Source: Natronospira bacteriovora
GTDB taxonomy: Bacteria; Pseudomonadota; Gammaproteobacteria; Natronospirales; Natronospiraceae
DNA: 64,000 nucleotides
Direction: 5' to 3'
Assembly (NCBI RefSeq): GCF_030848495.1
Contig: NZ_JAVDDT010000002.1
Location: 372,001-436,000, forward strand
Positions 48,961-57,081 of the stretch are shown here, piece after piece (within the stretch, counting starts at the first letter, position 1; each line of letters starts with the position of its first letter). The notes beneath the pieces were generated by a model. The model made no database searches. It had not been told where the DNA came from and worked only from the letters and a program-made list of their open reading frames with translations. The translations under genes and the position numbers were made by a program.

Positions 48961-49782
48961 TCAGAAGCTGCCCTGCCCGGAAAGGAATACCCGGCAATCC
49001 TCGGCATTATCAAACCACATGGGAGCCTCGTCATTGCCGCTCCAGTGGCCGACCTGCTCGAAGTTGCCTGAGGAGTCGGCCTGTACAGCGAAGAATCGCT
49101 CATCCGGACAGTCATTTTCCCCGTCACAATTCAGGCCATGGCGGAAGATGTAAAAATGGAAATCACCGCGAACGGCAAGACAGATGTCATCACCATCCGC
49201 CGGAGGCTCGCGGTGGGTGGTTTCTATGATCCCGTCCAGGGCCAGGTATTCCTCTGCCAGGCGATTGGTATTGTAGCGACCGTCGAAGCGAAGTGACGCC
49301 CGGCGTTCGTCATCGTTGAGGGTGAAAGTGGTTCGCAGGAATTCATTCAGTTCATCCCAATCTTGGTACTCCCCAGCCAGCAAACGATCATAGGCTTCTT
49401 CCGAAAAGAAGGCTTCGATACGATTCGGCGGCCGGCAGCTCCTGATGCGGCCGTGGGCGGAATCGGGGTAACGTGACGTGATGCCTACCATTTCGGCTAC
49501 CACCCGGTTGTAAACCGAGGTCGGGGCCATCACTTCGCCACTGGCCTCCAGGCTCAGGGTCTCGGCAACACGATCAATCCGCGGCGTTTCACTGTTGTCC
49601 AGGTCAAAAAGGTTTTCGGGTTCTTCCGCGACACTTTCGCAGTCCATGGTGGCCGGGAAGAACTCACTGAAATCGTCGTCAGCGTCGTTACTGGAACTGT
49701 TGAAGCAGCCGCTGAGCAGAAAGGCAGTGCTCAGCAGGGCGCTCAAGCCGATGACGAAACGGCGGTTTCGGATGGTGTTCAT
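48961..49782 (-). CDS. Lipoprotein of unknown function
   Basis: The 273-residue product has a clear lipoprotein signal: a basic start, a hydrophobic stretch and LLSGC with C26 as the lipid site. A Ser/Asn/Asp linker follows. The mature part is acidic and has several Cys (MDCES, SCRPPN, DICLAVR, GLNCDGENDCPD, DCRVFL) that could form disulfides. I do not recognise a known domain. The ATG at 49782 has AGGATCAGGG upstream; the frame to 49893 overlaps yciK. It is downstream of yciK in a minus-strand run and converges with the choice-of-anchor gene. Confidence 0.75.
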   Translation of the reverse strand: MNTIRNRRFVIGLSALLSTAFLLSGCFNSSSNDADDDFSEFFPATMDCESVAEEPENLFDLDNSETPRIDRVAETLSLEASGEVMAPTSVYNRVVAEMVGITSRYPDSAHGRIRSCRPPNRIEAFFSEEAYDRLLAGEYQDWDELNEFLRTTFTLNDDERRASLRFDGRYNTNRLAEEYLALDGIIETTHREPPADGDDICLAVRGDFHFYIFRHGLNCDGENDCPDERFFAVQADSSGNFEQVGHWSGNDEAPMWFDNAEDCRVFLSGQGSF

Positions 49783-49849
49783 AATGCCCTGATCCTCCCG
49801 TGGGTTTTTCCCACGATTGATTGCTTGAAGCTGGATGGGTGGCGTGTAT

Positions 49850-50602
49850 TCACTGCGCATCAAAGGATTTTCCGGTGATTCCACGACTTTCACGGCCGAA
49901 GAGAAACAGGTAGGTACCCATGATCTCTTCCGGCGTCAGCAGTTCATTCGGGTCCTCGGCCGGGTAGGCATCTGCCCGCATGTCGGTGCGGGTTGCCCCC
50001 GGGTTGATGGCGTTGATCCGGATGTTCTCCTTGTTGGTGAGCTCATCCGCCAGGGTTTCCATCAGGCCTTCGGTACCGAACTTCGAAACGGCATAGGCGC
50101 CCCAGAATGCCCGGCCCTTGCGACCGACGCCACTGGAGGTGAAGACCAGGGAGGCGTCGTCCGAAGCCAGCAACAGGGGCAGGCAGGCCTTGGTCATGAC
50201 AAAGGGGGCAGTCAGGTTGACGTGCATGACTTTCTGCCACTCTTCCTCGTCGTAATGGTCGATGGGCGCCCGGGTGCCCAGTATGCCCGCATTATGCAGC
50301 AGACCATCCAGGCGGCCCCAGGTTTCATTGACCTTCTGGGCGAGTTCCTGGTAATCCTCCAGGTTCGCCCCCAGCAGGTTCATGGGGTAGATCGCCGGTG
50401 TGGGGCTGCCATCCGCCTCGATCTGGTCGTAGACACTTTCCAGCTTGCTCACGGTGCGGCCCAGCAGGATCACCGTGGCGCCGTGGCGCGCGAAGGTGCG
50501 CGCGGCTGCACGGCCGATACCATCACCGGCACCAGTGACCAGGATGACCCGGTCCTTCAGCAGGTCAGGTGCAGCTTCATAGTTGCGCAGATTGCGTGCC
50601 AT
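49850..50602 (-). CDS. yciK: Short-chain dehydrogenase/reductase YciK
   Basis: The 250-residue product has the NAD(P)-binding motif VTGAGDGIGRAAA near residue 23, NAG in LLHNAGILG, and the active Tyr-Lys pair in GAYAVSKFG. The ILGTRAPIDHYDEEEWQKVMHVN stretch (here named from ILGT to HVN) is typical of the YciK group, whose substrate is unknown. In Pseudomonas the same gene lies next to mupP, ubiG and mtaD. In this window it is separated from mupP by the squalene-synthase-like gene. 67 bases downstream the unknown lipoprotein gene begins. Confidence 0.9.
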   Translation of the reverse strand: MARNLRNYEAAPDLLKDRVILVTGAGDGIGRAAARTFARHGATVILLGRTVSKLESVYDQIEADGSPTPAIYPMNLLGANLEDYQELAQKVNETWGRLDGLLHNAGILGTRAPIDHYDEEEWQKVMHVNLTAPFVMTKACLPLLLASDDASLVFTSSGVGRKGRAFWGAYAVSKFGTEGLMETLADELTNKENIRINAINPGATRTDMRADAYPAEDPNELLTPEEIMGTYLFLFGRESRGITGKSFDAQ

Positions 50603-50649
50603 TCTTCGATATCCTCGTTGATTCCATTTGATTGTTCGTGACAGGGCGG

Positions 50650-51498
50650 TCAGCCGCTGATCCCGGCCTCCCGTCGAGCGACCCGCCAGACGGCCAGTAG
50701 CCTGGCCAGGGGGCCGATTCCACCTTCTCGAAAGTCCTTCCGCCGCAGTCTCTGCAGTTGTCGAAGGGGCAGGGCTGTCATCAGGGCAGCCATTCGCAAG
50801 GTTTTCCTTTCCTGCCCGCTCGGTGCCATTTCCAGTGCCTGGGCATGGCGCGCCTCAGCCAGCACCGCGATACCCTCCAGCAATTCGGCACGGCGGTCGG
50901 GTTCGATGCCGTCCGTGATCAGACCGGCAGCGTCGCCCCCAGCCATACGAATACGTTCTGCTGGAATCCAGCAACGCTGCTGCTGCCGTTCCTCTTCAAA
51001 GCCAAGGACGATATGCAGCAACGCCCGGGCCAGACCCAGGTCGCGAGCCGCTCTCAGGGTCGCGCCTTCTGCGGCTCCGGCCAGTCGGGCGCTGCAGACA
51101 GCCGCGGCGCCTTCATTGCGCCAGCAGTGCAGCAGCATTTCGTCATCATCATTATAAAGGCGAGCCTCGAGACGCATCAGCACGCCCTCCAGCAGCTCGC
51201 CCAGTTCCTCGCCGTCCAGTCGCTGCCAATCGGCCCGACGGGCCAGCGATTCAGTCAAGGGATGACTGGCGCGGCCATTCAGCAGGCGTTCCAATTCATC
51301 CCGCCACCAGGCCAGTTTTACCCGGGCGATGGATTCGTCGCTGACCGAGAATACGCTTTGCCGGATTTCGTTCAAGAGGGCGTGCAGAGCGATCTGGCCA
51401 TCACGCTGGCCCTGCGGCAGAAAGGGTCGGACGAGGCTGAGTTCCGGATCGCGGGCAATGGCATCCCGCAGCGCATCATGAGTTGCCATATCTGCCAT
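50650..51498 (-). CDS. Squalene/phytoene synthase-fold protein lacking Asp-rich motifs
   Basis: The 282-residue product has the all-helical fold pattern of squalene/phytoene synthases (COG1562). The two Asp-rich motifs that bind magnesium-diphosphate in active enzymes are missing. The first would fall at LHALLNEIRQSV, and the second at LGLARALLHIVLGFEEERQQ, where DxxxD is absent. RVKLAWWRDELERL and the CWIPAERI and LLAVWRVARR segments resemble NDUFAF6, a mitochondrial complex I assembly factor of the same fold. A non-enzymatic role is therefore likely. Its start is 9 bases after mupP, in the ubiG operon. The second ATG at residue 4 is also possible. Confidence 0.75.
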   Translation of the reverse strand: MADMATHDALRDAIARDPELSLVRPFLPQGQRDGQIALHALLNEIRQSVFSVSDESIARVKLAWWRDELERLLNGRASHPLTESLARRADWQRLDGEELGELLEGVLMRLEARLYNDDDEMLLHCWRNEGAAAVCSARLAGAAEGATLRAARDLGLARALLHIVLGFEEERQQQRCWIPAERIRMAGGDAAGLITDGIEPDRRAELLEGIAVLAEARHAQALEMAPSGQERKTLRMAALMTALPLRQLQRLRRKDFREGGIGPLARLLAVWRVARREAGISG

Positions 51499-51507
51499 GA
51501 ATCTGGT

Positions 51508-52206
51508 TCAGCCGTGGCCGCTGACGGTGTCAGTGCGACTCATGGCGAGGTGCGGACTCAGCCATTGCCGCAGGGCTTCAGGGCTTGCCAGGATCGCCTG
51601 CGCGCCCCAGCGGCCGGGATCGTCATCCTCCGGTAAATAGCCCCAGCCGGCCACCAGTGCCGGCATGCCCGCGGCAATGGCCGCCTCAATGTCTCTTGCC
51701 GCATCCCCCACATAGAGGCATTCCTGCGGTGCGCAGCCAATCGCCCGGGCCGCATGCAACAGCGGTGCCGGGTGGGGCTTGGCGTGCTCAGCCGTGTCGC
51801 CGCAGACCACGCAGGCAGCGGGCGGTTCCACGGCCAGGGCGCTCATCAGGGGTTCGGTCAACCAGGTGGGCTTGTTGGTGACAATACCCCAATGCATGCC
51901 GGCTTCGGCCACGCGGGCAAGCAGTGTCTGCATGCCGTCGAACAGGCGGGTTTCGGCGGCAATACGGGCCATGTAGGCGTCCAGCAGGCGCTCCCGGAGG
52001 CCGGCAAAACGGGCATCCTCATGACTCACGGCAAAACCGAGGGAGAGCAGGCCCCGGGCCCCGTCCGAGGCCACTGGTCGAATGCGCTCGGGCGGCAGCG
52101 CAGCACGGCCTTCCTCCAGCAGCAAGGCATTCAGGGCAGCGCCCAGGTCGGCGGCGGTGTCCGCCAGGGTGCCATCAAGATCCAGCAGCAGGGCACGATA
52201 GCGCAT
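51508..52206 (-). CDS. mupP: HAD phosphatase, probably N-acetylmuramate 6-phosphate phosphatase MupP
   Basis: The 232-residue product is a HAD-type phosphatase with the nucleophile motif LLLDLDGTLADT at about residues 6-17, the Thr and Asn of VTNKPTWL, the Lys of HAKPHP, and YVGDAARDIEAA. By sequence alone it would be called phosphoglycolate phosphatase (gph). In Pseudomonas the gene in this position, next to ubiG and mtaD, was shown to be MupP, which removes phosphate from MurNAc-6-P in peptidoglycan recycling. I infer the same here from gene order; substrate was not proved. Its start overlaps the ubiG stop by one base. Confidence 0.8.
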   Translation of the reverse strand: MRYRALLLDLDGTLADTAADLGAALNALLLEEGRAALPPERIRPVASDGARGLLSLGFAVSHEDARFAGLRERLLDAYMARIAAETRLFDGMQTLLARVAEAGMHWGIVTNKPTWLTEPLMSALAVEPPAACVVCGDTAEHAKPHPAPLLHAARAIGCAPQECLYVGDAARDIEAAIAAGMPALVAGWGYLPEDDDPGRWGAQAILASPEALRQWLSPHLAMSRTDTVSGHG

Positions 52207-52922
52207 CAGTCCGTCTTTCCGAAATGCATGAAGTAGTTGACGTCCACATTGCCGCCCATGTGGTAATCGCGGGTGAGCGGGTTGTAGTGCAGGCCAGTAC
52301 TGTCATGGTGTGTCAGCCCGACCTCGGCCGCCCAGCGGCGCAGTTCCGAGGGGCGAATGAACTTGTCATATTCATGGGTGCCCCGGGGTAGCAGCCCAAG
52401 CACGTATTCCGCACCCACGATGGCCATCAGCCAGGCCTTGGGGGTGCGGTTGATGGTGGAAAAGATGAGCTGGCCGCCGGGTTTGACCAGGCGGGCGCAG
52501 GCGGCCACAACGGAGGCCGGATCGGGCACATGCTCGATCATCTCCAGGCAGGTGACGATATCGTATTCCTGCGGCCGCTCATCGGCGTGCTCCTCCACAC
52601 TGCGACGCAGGTACTCTACCTTGAGGCCGGATTCCAGCAGATGCAGGTCGGCCACCGAGAGGGCGGTCTGGCCGAGGTCGATACCGGTGACGTCTGCGCC
52701 GTCGGCCGCCATGCCTTCGCACAGCAGGCCACCGCCGCAGCCCACGTCAAGCACGCGTCTGCCCGACAGGGGGCCGCAGCGCCGGCGGATGTAATCCAGA
52801 CGAAGGGGGTTGATCTCGTGCAGGGTACGGAACTCGCCTTCCGCATCCCACCAGCGCGAGGCCGTGGCTTCGAATTTCTCGATTTCGCCCGGATCCACGT
52901 TGCGGGCGGTGCGCTCACTCAT
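52206..52922 (-). CDS. ubiG: Ubiquinone biosynthesis O-methyltransferase UbiG
   Basis: UbiG performs both O-methylations of the ubiquinone ring with SAM. The 238-residue product has the SAM motif [16 protein letters not shown], then the acidic VTGIDLG strand and [15 protein letters not shown]. The C-terminal [18 protein letters not shown] is typical of UbiG. The ATG overlaps the mtaD stop by 4 bases, so coupled translation is likely. Complex I, encoded at the left of the window, uses the ubiquinone made by this pathway. Confidence 0.95.
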   Translation of the reverse strand: MSERTARNVDPGEIEKFEATASRWWDAEGEFRTLHEINPLRLDYIRRRCGPLSGRRVLDVGCGGGLLCEGMAADGADVTGIDLGQTALSVADLHLLESGLKVEYLRRSVEEHADERPQEYDIVTCLEMIEHVPDPASVVAACARLVKPGGQLIFSTINRTPKAWLMAIVGAEYVLGLLPRGTHEYDKFIRPSELRRWAAEVGLTHHDSTGLHYNPLTRDYHMGGNVDVNYFMHFGKTD

Positions 52923-54271
52923 GATTGTTTACCCGTTGGCTGCCTGCTGCGGCGATTCTCGTCAATCTTCCGGCCCCACTCGCGTGCCCGTCGAGCAACG
53001 TCCTGTTCATCCATGGCGGTCAGACGTCCCGTCTGAAGCAGCCGTCGGCCGGCCACCCAGACGTCGCTGACCTGATCCCGGCTGGCCGCGTAGACGAGCT
53101 GGGAGACAGGGTTGTAGACCGGCTGGGTGGAAAAACGATCCAGATTAACGGCGGTCAGATCCGCCCACTTCCCGGTCTCCAGCGAGCCAATCTGGTCGTC
53201 AAGACCCAGGGCTCTGGCCCCGCCCAGGGTCGCCATGTGCAATACGCGACTGGCGGGGAGGGCAGCGGCATCGCCGGCTACGGTCTTGGCCAGCATGGCC
53301 GCGGTGCGCATTTCCCCGATCATGTCCAGGTCATTGTTGCTGGCCGCACCGTCGGTGCCAAGGCCCAGATTGACGCCGGCCGCATCCAGGCGGGCCGTCG
53401 GGCAGAAGCCACTGGCCAGCTTGAGGTTGGATTCCGGGCAGTGCAGCACCGAGGCGCCATGGGTCGCCACCAGTTCAACTTCTTCATCGGTGAGCTGGGT
53501 CATGTGAACACACAGCATGCTTGGGTTCAGCAGGCCGAGGCGCGCGAGGCGGGCCAGCGGCCGTTCTCCGTTCTGTGCCTCGGCATCAGCCACTTCCTGG
53601 GCCGTTTCATGCACGTGCATGTGCACTGCACAATCCAGTTCATCCGCATAGCCCCGAAGTTTTTCCAGGCTGTCGTCGGACACGGTGTAGGGGGCGTGCG
53701 GGGCAAAGACGAAGGAAATCAGGGGGTCGGCCTTGAAGTCATCACGCACCGCAAGACCCTTGCTCAGATACTCCGCGGGGTTCTGCGCCCAAGCACTGGG
53801 AAACTCGATCACAATCATCCCGACCGAGGCGCGCATGCCGTGACGGCTGGCCGTGCGTGCCACCACATCCGGGAAGAAGTACATGTCGTTGAAACAGGTG
53901 GTGCCACCTTTCAGCATCTCGGCGATGGCCAGCTCCGTGCCGTCACGCACGAAGTCCGGCCCCACGAAGGCACCTTCCGCCGGCCAGACATGCTCGTTGA
54001 GCCAGGTCATCAGTGGCAGGTCGTCGGCAAAACCACGCAGCAGGCTCATGGCGGCGTGGGTGTGGGCATTGACAAAGCCCGCGGTGAGCACATGATCAGG
54101 AAGGTTCACCGTCTCTTCCGCCACAAACCGTCGGCGCGCCTCGTCGATGGGTAGGACGTCCACGATTCGGCCATCGCGAACGGCCACGGCATGGTTGTCC
54201 AGCACCGTATCCTCGGGTGCCACAGGTACCACCCAGGCGGCTTCGATCAGGGTATCCACGGACTGGCTCAT
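52919..54271 (-). CDS. mtaD: Methylthioadenosine/S-adenosylhomocysteine deaminase
   Basis: This 450-residue TRZ/ATZ-type amidohydrolase has metal ligands in [10 protein letters not shown], the [10 protein letters not shown] His, and the aspartate of [14 protein letters not shown]. The homologous Pseudomonas aeruginosa gene, also next to ubiG and mtnA, deaminates methylthioadenosine to methylthioinosine. I infer the same reaction here, with mtnA a few genes away. It overlaps the mscS stop and the ubiG start by 4 bases each. The SAH-deaminase activity of some relatives cannot be excluded. Confidence 0.88.
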   Translation of the reverse strand: MSQSVDTLIEAAWVVPVAPEDTVLDNHAVAVRDGRIVDVLPIDEARRRFVAEETVNLPDHVLTAGFVNAHTHAAMSLLRGFADDLPLMTWLNEHVWPAEGAFVGPDFVRDGTELAIAEMLKGGTTCFNDMYFFPDVVARTASRHGMRASVGMIVIEFPSAWAQNPAEYLSKGLAVRDDFKADPLISFVFAPHAPYTVSDDSLEKLRGYADELDCAVHMHVHETAQEVADAEAQNGERPLARLARLGLLNPSMLCVHMTQLTDEEVELVATHGASVLHCPESNLKLASGFCPTARLDAAGVNLGLGTDGAASNNDLDMIGEMRTAAMLAKTVAGDAAALPASRVLHMATLGGARALGLDDQIGSLETGKWADLTAVNLDRFSTQPVYNPVSQLVYAASRDQVSDVWVAGRRLLQTGRLTAMDEQDVARRAREWGRKIDENRRSRQPTGKQS

Positions 54272-55101
54272 GGCGTGGGGTTCTCTCCGTACAGGTGCAC
54301 ATCCCGCTGCGGGTAGGGGATGGTGATGCCGCGCTCGTCAAAGCGCTTCTTGATGTTCTCCAGCAGGTCGCTGCGGGCATCCCAGAAGGGATCCAGATCG
54401 GTCCAGACCTTGACCCACAGATCGATGCTGCTGTCCGCCATCTCACCCACCCAGATGATGGGGGCCGGCTCCGGGTGCAGACGTTCATCATCAGCAATCA
54501 CTTCGCGGATGATCTGCTTGGCCTCGGCGATGTCATCGTCATAGCTGATGCCCACGGTGACATCGATGCGACGGCGCTCGCGGGCCGAGTAGTTGGTGAT
54601 CACGTCGCCATAGATGCGGCTGTTGGGGATGATGATTTCCTGGTTGGTGGTGGTGCGAATCCGGGTATGAAAAATACCCACCGCTTCCACTACGCCCATC
54701 TGTCCGCCGGCCTCGACGAAGTCACCGGCCTTGAAGGGGCGATAGCCCATCAGCATGGCACCGGCCGCAAAATTGGACAGGGAATCGCGCATGGCCAGGC
54801 CAATGGCCAGGGTGGCGGCACCGAGAATGGCGACCAGGGACGTGACCTGGATGCCCAGATGGGTGAGGGCGGCGATCAGGGCGATCACGGTGATGAGCGC
54901 GCCGGCGACCGTACCGCCGAACTGGGCCAGGGTCGGGTCCATATTGGCCCGCGTGAGCGCCTTCTCCAACTGCCGGCCAACCATGCGGGCGATCCAGCGC
55001 CCGATGATGAAGATCAGCAGGGCAACCGCAATACGGCCGGTCCAGAGCAGGAACATCTCCAACAGATTCGGCCGGGTCAGGACATCCACGACGTCATCCA
55101 T
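54268..55101 (-). CDS. mscS: Small-conductance mechanosensitive channel (MscS family)
   Basis: MscS channels release solutes on osmotic downshock. The protein has 277 residues, close to the 286 of E. coli. Membrane segments are at about 15-40, 62-82 and 88-120. The third is the pore helix, AAILGAATLAIGLAMRDSLSNFAAG-type, with the Ala/Gly pattern that lines the pore. The cytosolic vestibule follows (FKAGDFVEAGGQMGVVEAVG, PNSRIYGDVITNYS). It starts a tight run with mtaD, ubiG and mupP, though its role is unrelated to theirs. Confidence 0.92.
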   Translation of the reverse strand: MDDVVDVLTRPNLLEMFLLWTGRIAVALLIFIIGRWIARMVGRQLEKALTRANMDPTLAQFGGTVAGALITVIALIAALTHLGIQVTSLVAILGAATLAIGLAMRDSLSNFAAGAMLMGYRPFKAGDFVEAGGQMGVVEAVGIFHTRIRTTTNQEIIIPNSRIYGDVITNYSARERRRIDVTVGISYDDDIAEAKQIIREVIADDERLHPEPAPIIWVGEMADSSIDLWVKVWTDLDPFWDARSDLLENIKKRFDERGITIPYPQRDVHLYGENPTP

Positions 55102-55185
55102 AGCGACTCTCCAGCGTGAGGGTGAGTTTCTGCGTCATCTTGCGTGCGTGCTGAGGGGCGTCACTATACCATCCACGCTGCCGGC

Positions 55186-55818
55186 CTATTCCGGCAGCAG
55201 GCGGATCTCCCCATACCAGCCCCGGATGTGTTCACCGGTGTCGTCGCAGTCGCTCATGATGGCAATGGCGTCGATGGTCTGCGGGCGCTCACCGTGCAGG
55301 CGTTCGAAATCATCGGCGATGAGACGACGTTCGCGCACCCATTGCCCGGCCTTGTCCTCGCCGGATTGCAGGGCCAGCATCATGGCGCGGCGGGTGTAGG
55401 CATTCGGCCACTCGCTGTCCTTCTCCTTGGCGCTGGCCCAGACGTAGTTCACCGCGCGGGTCTGCCAGCGCCGCCAGCCGCCGTCCTTGACCAGGTAGAG
55501 CCGGACCGGGTAATCGTCGCCGGCGCGACGGGTCTCGTCGATGTCCTCACCGAAGGTGGATTCAATGCGCCAGTACCACTCGATGATCGGTGTCTTGCCG
55601 AGATCGATGTTGGCTTCACGGTAGAGGCCGGAGGCGCTGTCCTCGCAATCGGCCTGCAGGGCGGGCCGACCGTCCACGTCTTTCACCGCATAATGTGTTT
55701 CACCCTGAAAGCTGCGTGACTCCCAGTCCAGGATGTCCTCGGGGCTGAATCGCTGTTCATTGGCCAGCACGCTGGCCGGCACGATCAGGGCGAGGAGCAG
55801 GGGCGTTTTCCACGGCAT
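55186..55818 (-). CDS. DUF3047 family exported protein
   Basis: The 210-residue product has an N-terminal signal peptide ending near VLA (residues 1-19). The rest matches the DUF3047 pattern, WYWRIESTFGEDIDETRRAGDDYPVRLYLV (named from WYWR to LYLV), then AVNYVWAS, NAYTRRAMMLALQSG, VRERRLIADDFERLHG and IAIMSDCDDTGE. The function is unknown. The ATG at 55818 gives the cleanest signal; one at 55836 adds six residues. It is the first gene of a minus-strand run and diverges from mtnA by 69 bases. An 84-base gap separates it from mscS. Confidence 0.82.
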   Translation of the reverse strand: MPWKTPLLLALIVPASVLANEQRFSPEDILDWESRSFQGETHYAVKDVDGRPALQADCEDSASGLYREANIDLGKTPIIEWYWRIESTFGEDIDETRRAGDDYPVRLYLVKDGGWRRWQTRAVNYVWASAKEKDSEWPNAYTRRAMMLALQSGEDKAGQWVRERRLIADDFERLHGERPQTIDAIAIMSDCDDTGEHIRGWYGEIRLLPE

Positions 55819-55887
55819 GGCGCTATCCGGTTCCAAGGGGATGATGGGGTACCATAACGCCCCTCAATCGCTTTCGGGAGACCCCTC

Positions 55888-56928
55888 ATGCTGGTGCCCC
55901 TGCAATGGGAAGAAGACAAACCCTGTCTGCGGGTGCTGGACCAGCGCCTGCTGCCGGGCGAGAACCGCTGGCTGGTCTGCGAGAACAGCCGGCAGGTGGC
56001 CGATGCAATTCATGTGATGGCAGTGCGCGGCGCCCCGGCCATTGGCATTGCCGCCGCCTGGGGCGTGGTGCTGGCCCTGCATGAGGTGGCAGGCCGCGAG
56101 GATTGGTCGGCGGCCCTGCAGGAGCGTCTGAGCCAGCTGGCCGGGGCCCGCCCCACGGCGGTCAATCTGCATTGGGCCATTACTGCCACGCAGCGCCAGA
56201 TTGCCGGCTGCGAAACCGCCGCGGCCGCCCTGGCGGTGGCCGGACGGCTGGCGGCCCATATCCAGGCCGCCGATCTGGCCGCCAACCAGCGCATCGGTGA
56301 GCTGGGGGCGGCCCTGCTGCCCGAGCGGGCCCGTGTGCTCACCCATTGCAACACCGGGGCTCTGGCCACCGGCGGGCACGGGACCGCACTCGGGGTGGTG
56401 CGCACCGCCTGGTCGTCCGGTCGCCTGCAGTCGGTCATGGCCACCGAGACCCGGCCCTGGCTGCAGGGGCTGCGTCTGACCAGTTGGGAATTGGCCGAGG
56501 ACGGCATCCCCGTCACCCTGATCGTGGACAGTGCGGCGGCGGCCATGATGCAGGCGGGAGAGGTGGACGCGGTGATCATCGGCGCGGATCGCATCACTCG
56601 GCGCGGCGACGTGGCCAACAAGATTGGCAGCTACGCCCTGGCCCTGGCGGCCCGCGCCCACAAGATTCCCTTCTATGTCGCCGCGCCGGCCAGCACCGTG
56701 GATGTGAGCCTGGAATCCGGTGAGGACATCGAAATCGAAGACCGCGAGGCGGGTGAAATCTGGCGGGCGGCCGGTCTGGAGCACGGCATTGCCGGTGTTC
56801 GCACCCGCAATCCCGCCTTCGATGTCACGCCAGCTTCTCTGGTGACCGCCATCATCACCGAAAATGGCGTGTCCTGGCCGGCGTCCGGCGAGGGCATGGA
56901 GTTGTTGGCCGAGCCGGCCCGGCCCTGA
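55888..56928 (+). CDS. mtnA: Methylthioribose-1-phosphate isomerase
   Basis: MtnA converts methylthioribose 1-phosphate to methylthioribulose 1-phosphate in methionine salvage. The protein has 346 residues. The substrate motif AVRGAPAIG lies near residue 45. The catalytic cysteine is C154 in LTHCNTGALAT and the catalytic aspartate is D234 in IIGADRI. Its position before gyrA, and its neighbourhood to mtaD, match Pseudomonas; here the pair is split by mscS and DUF3047 and diverges. A GGGAG site precedes the ATG. Confidence 0.95.
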   Translation: MLVPLQWEEDKPCLRVLDQRLLPGENRWLVCENSRQVADAIHVMAVRGAPAIGIAAAWGVVLALHEVAGREDWSAALQERLSQLAGARPTAVNLHWAITATQRQIAGCETAAAALAVAGRLAAHIQAADLAANQRIGELGAALLPERARVLTHCNTGALATGGHGTALGVVRTAWSSGRLQSVMATETRPWLQGLRLTSWELAEDGIPVTLIVDSAAAAMMQAGEVDAVIIGADRITRRGDVANKIGSYALALAARAHKIPFYVAAPASTVDVSLESGEDIEIEDREAGEIWRAAGLEHGIAGVRTRNPAFDVTPASLVTAIITENGVSWPASGEGMELLAEPARP

Positions 56929-56996
56929 TCCCCAGGCTGTGCCGGAGGCGCTCCGTGCCGGCCCGGCTGTGGTAACATTGACCCTTTATATCCGCG

Positions 56997-57013
56997 CCGG
57001 GCGTCTCGCCCGG
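56997..57013 (+). other. Hairpin in the gyrA leader
   Basis: CCGGGCG (56997-57003) and CGCCCGG (57007-57013) form a perfect 7-bp stem with a TCT loop, 68 bases before the gyrA start. The 153-base space after mtnA has no convincing promoter; TAACAT at 56973-56978 might be a -10 box without a good -35. No T run follows the stem. Confidence 0.35.
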
Positions 57014-57081
57014 TAGCAGGCGGTCCGGGATGGATCGCTTGCCTGTCACCGCGTTGATCAACCGGGGAGCGAGCCTGCCCA

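Noticed and set aside
52925-54154. A 409-codon plus-strand open frame
   Set aside because: It is antisense to mtaD and contains no recognisable domain.
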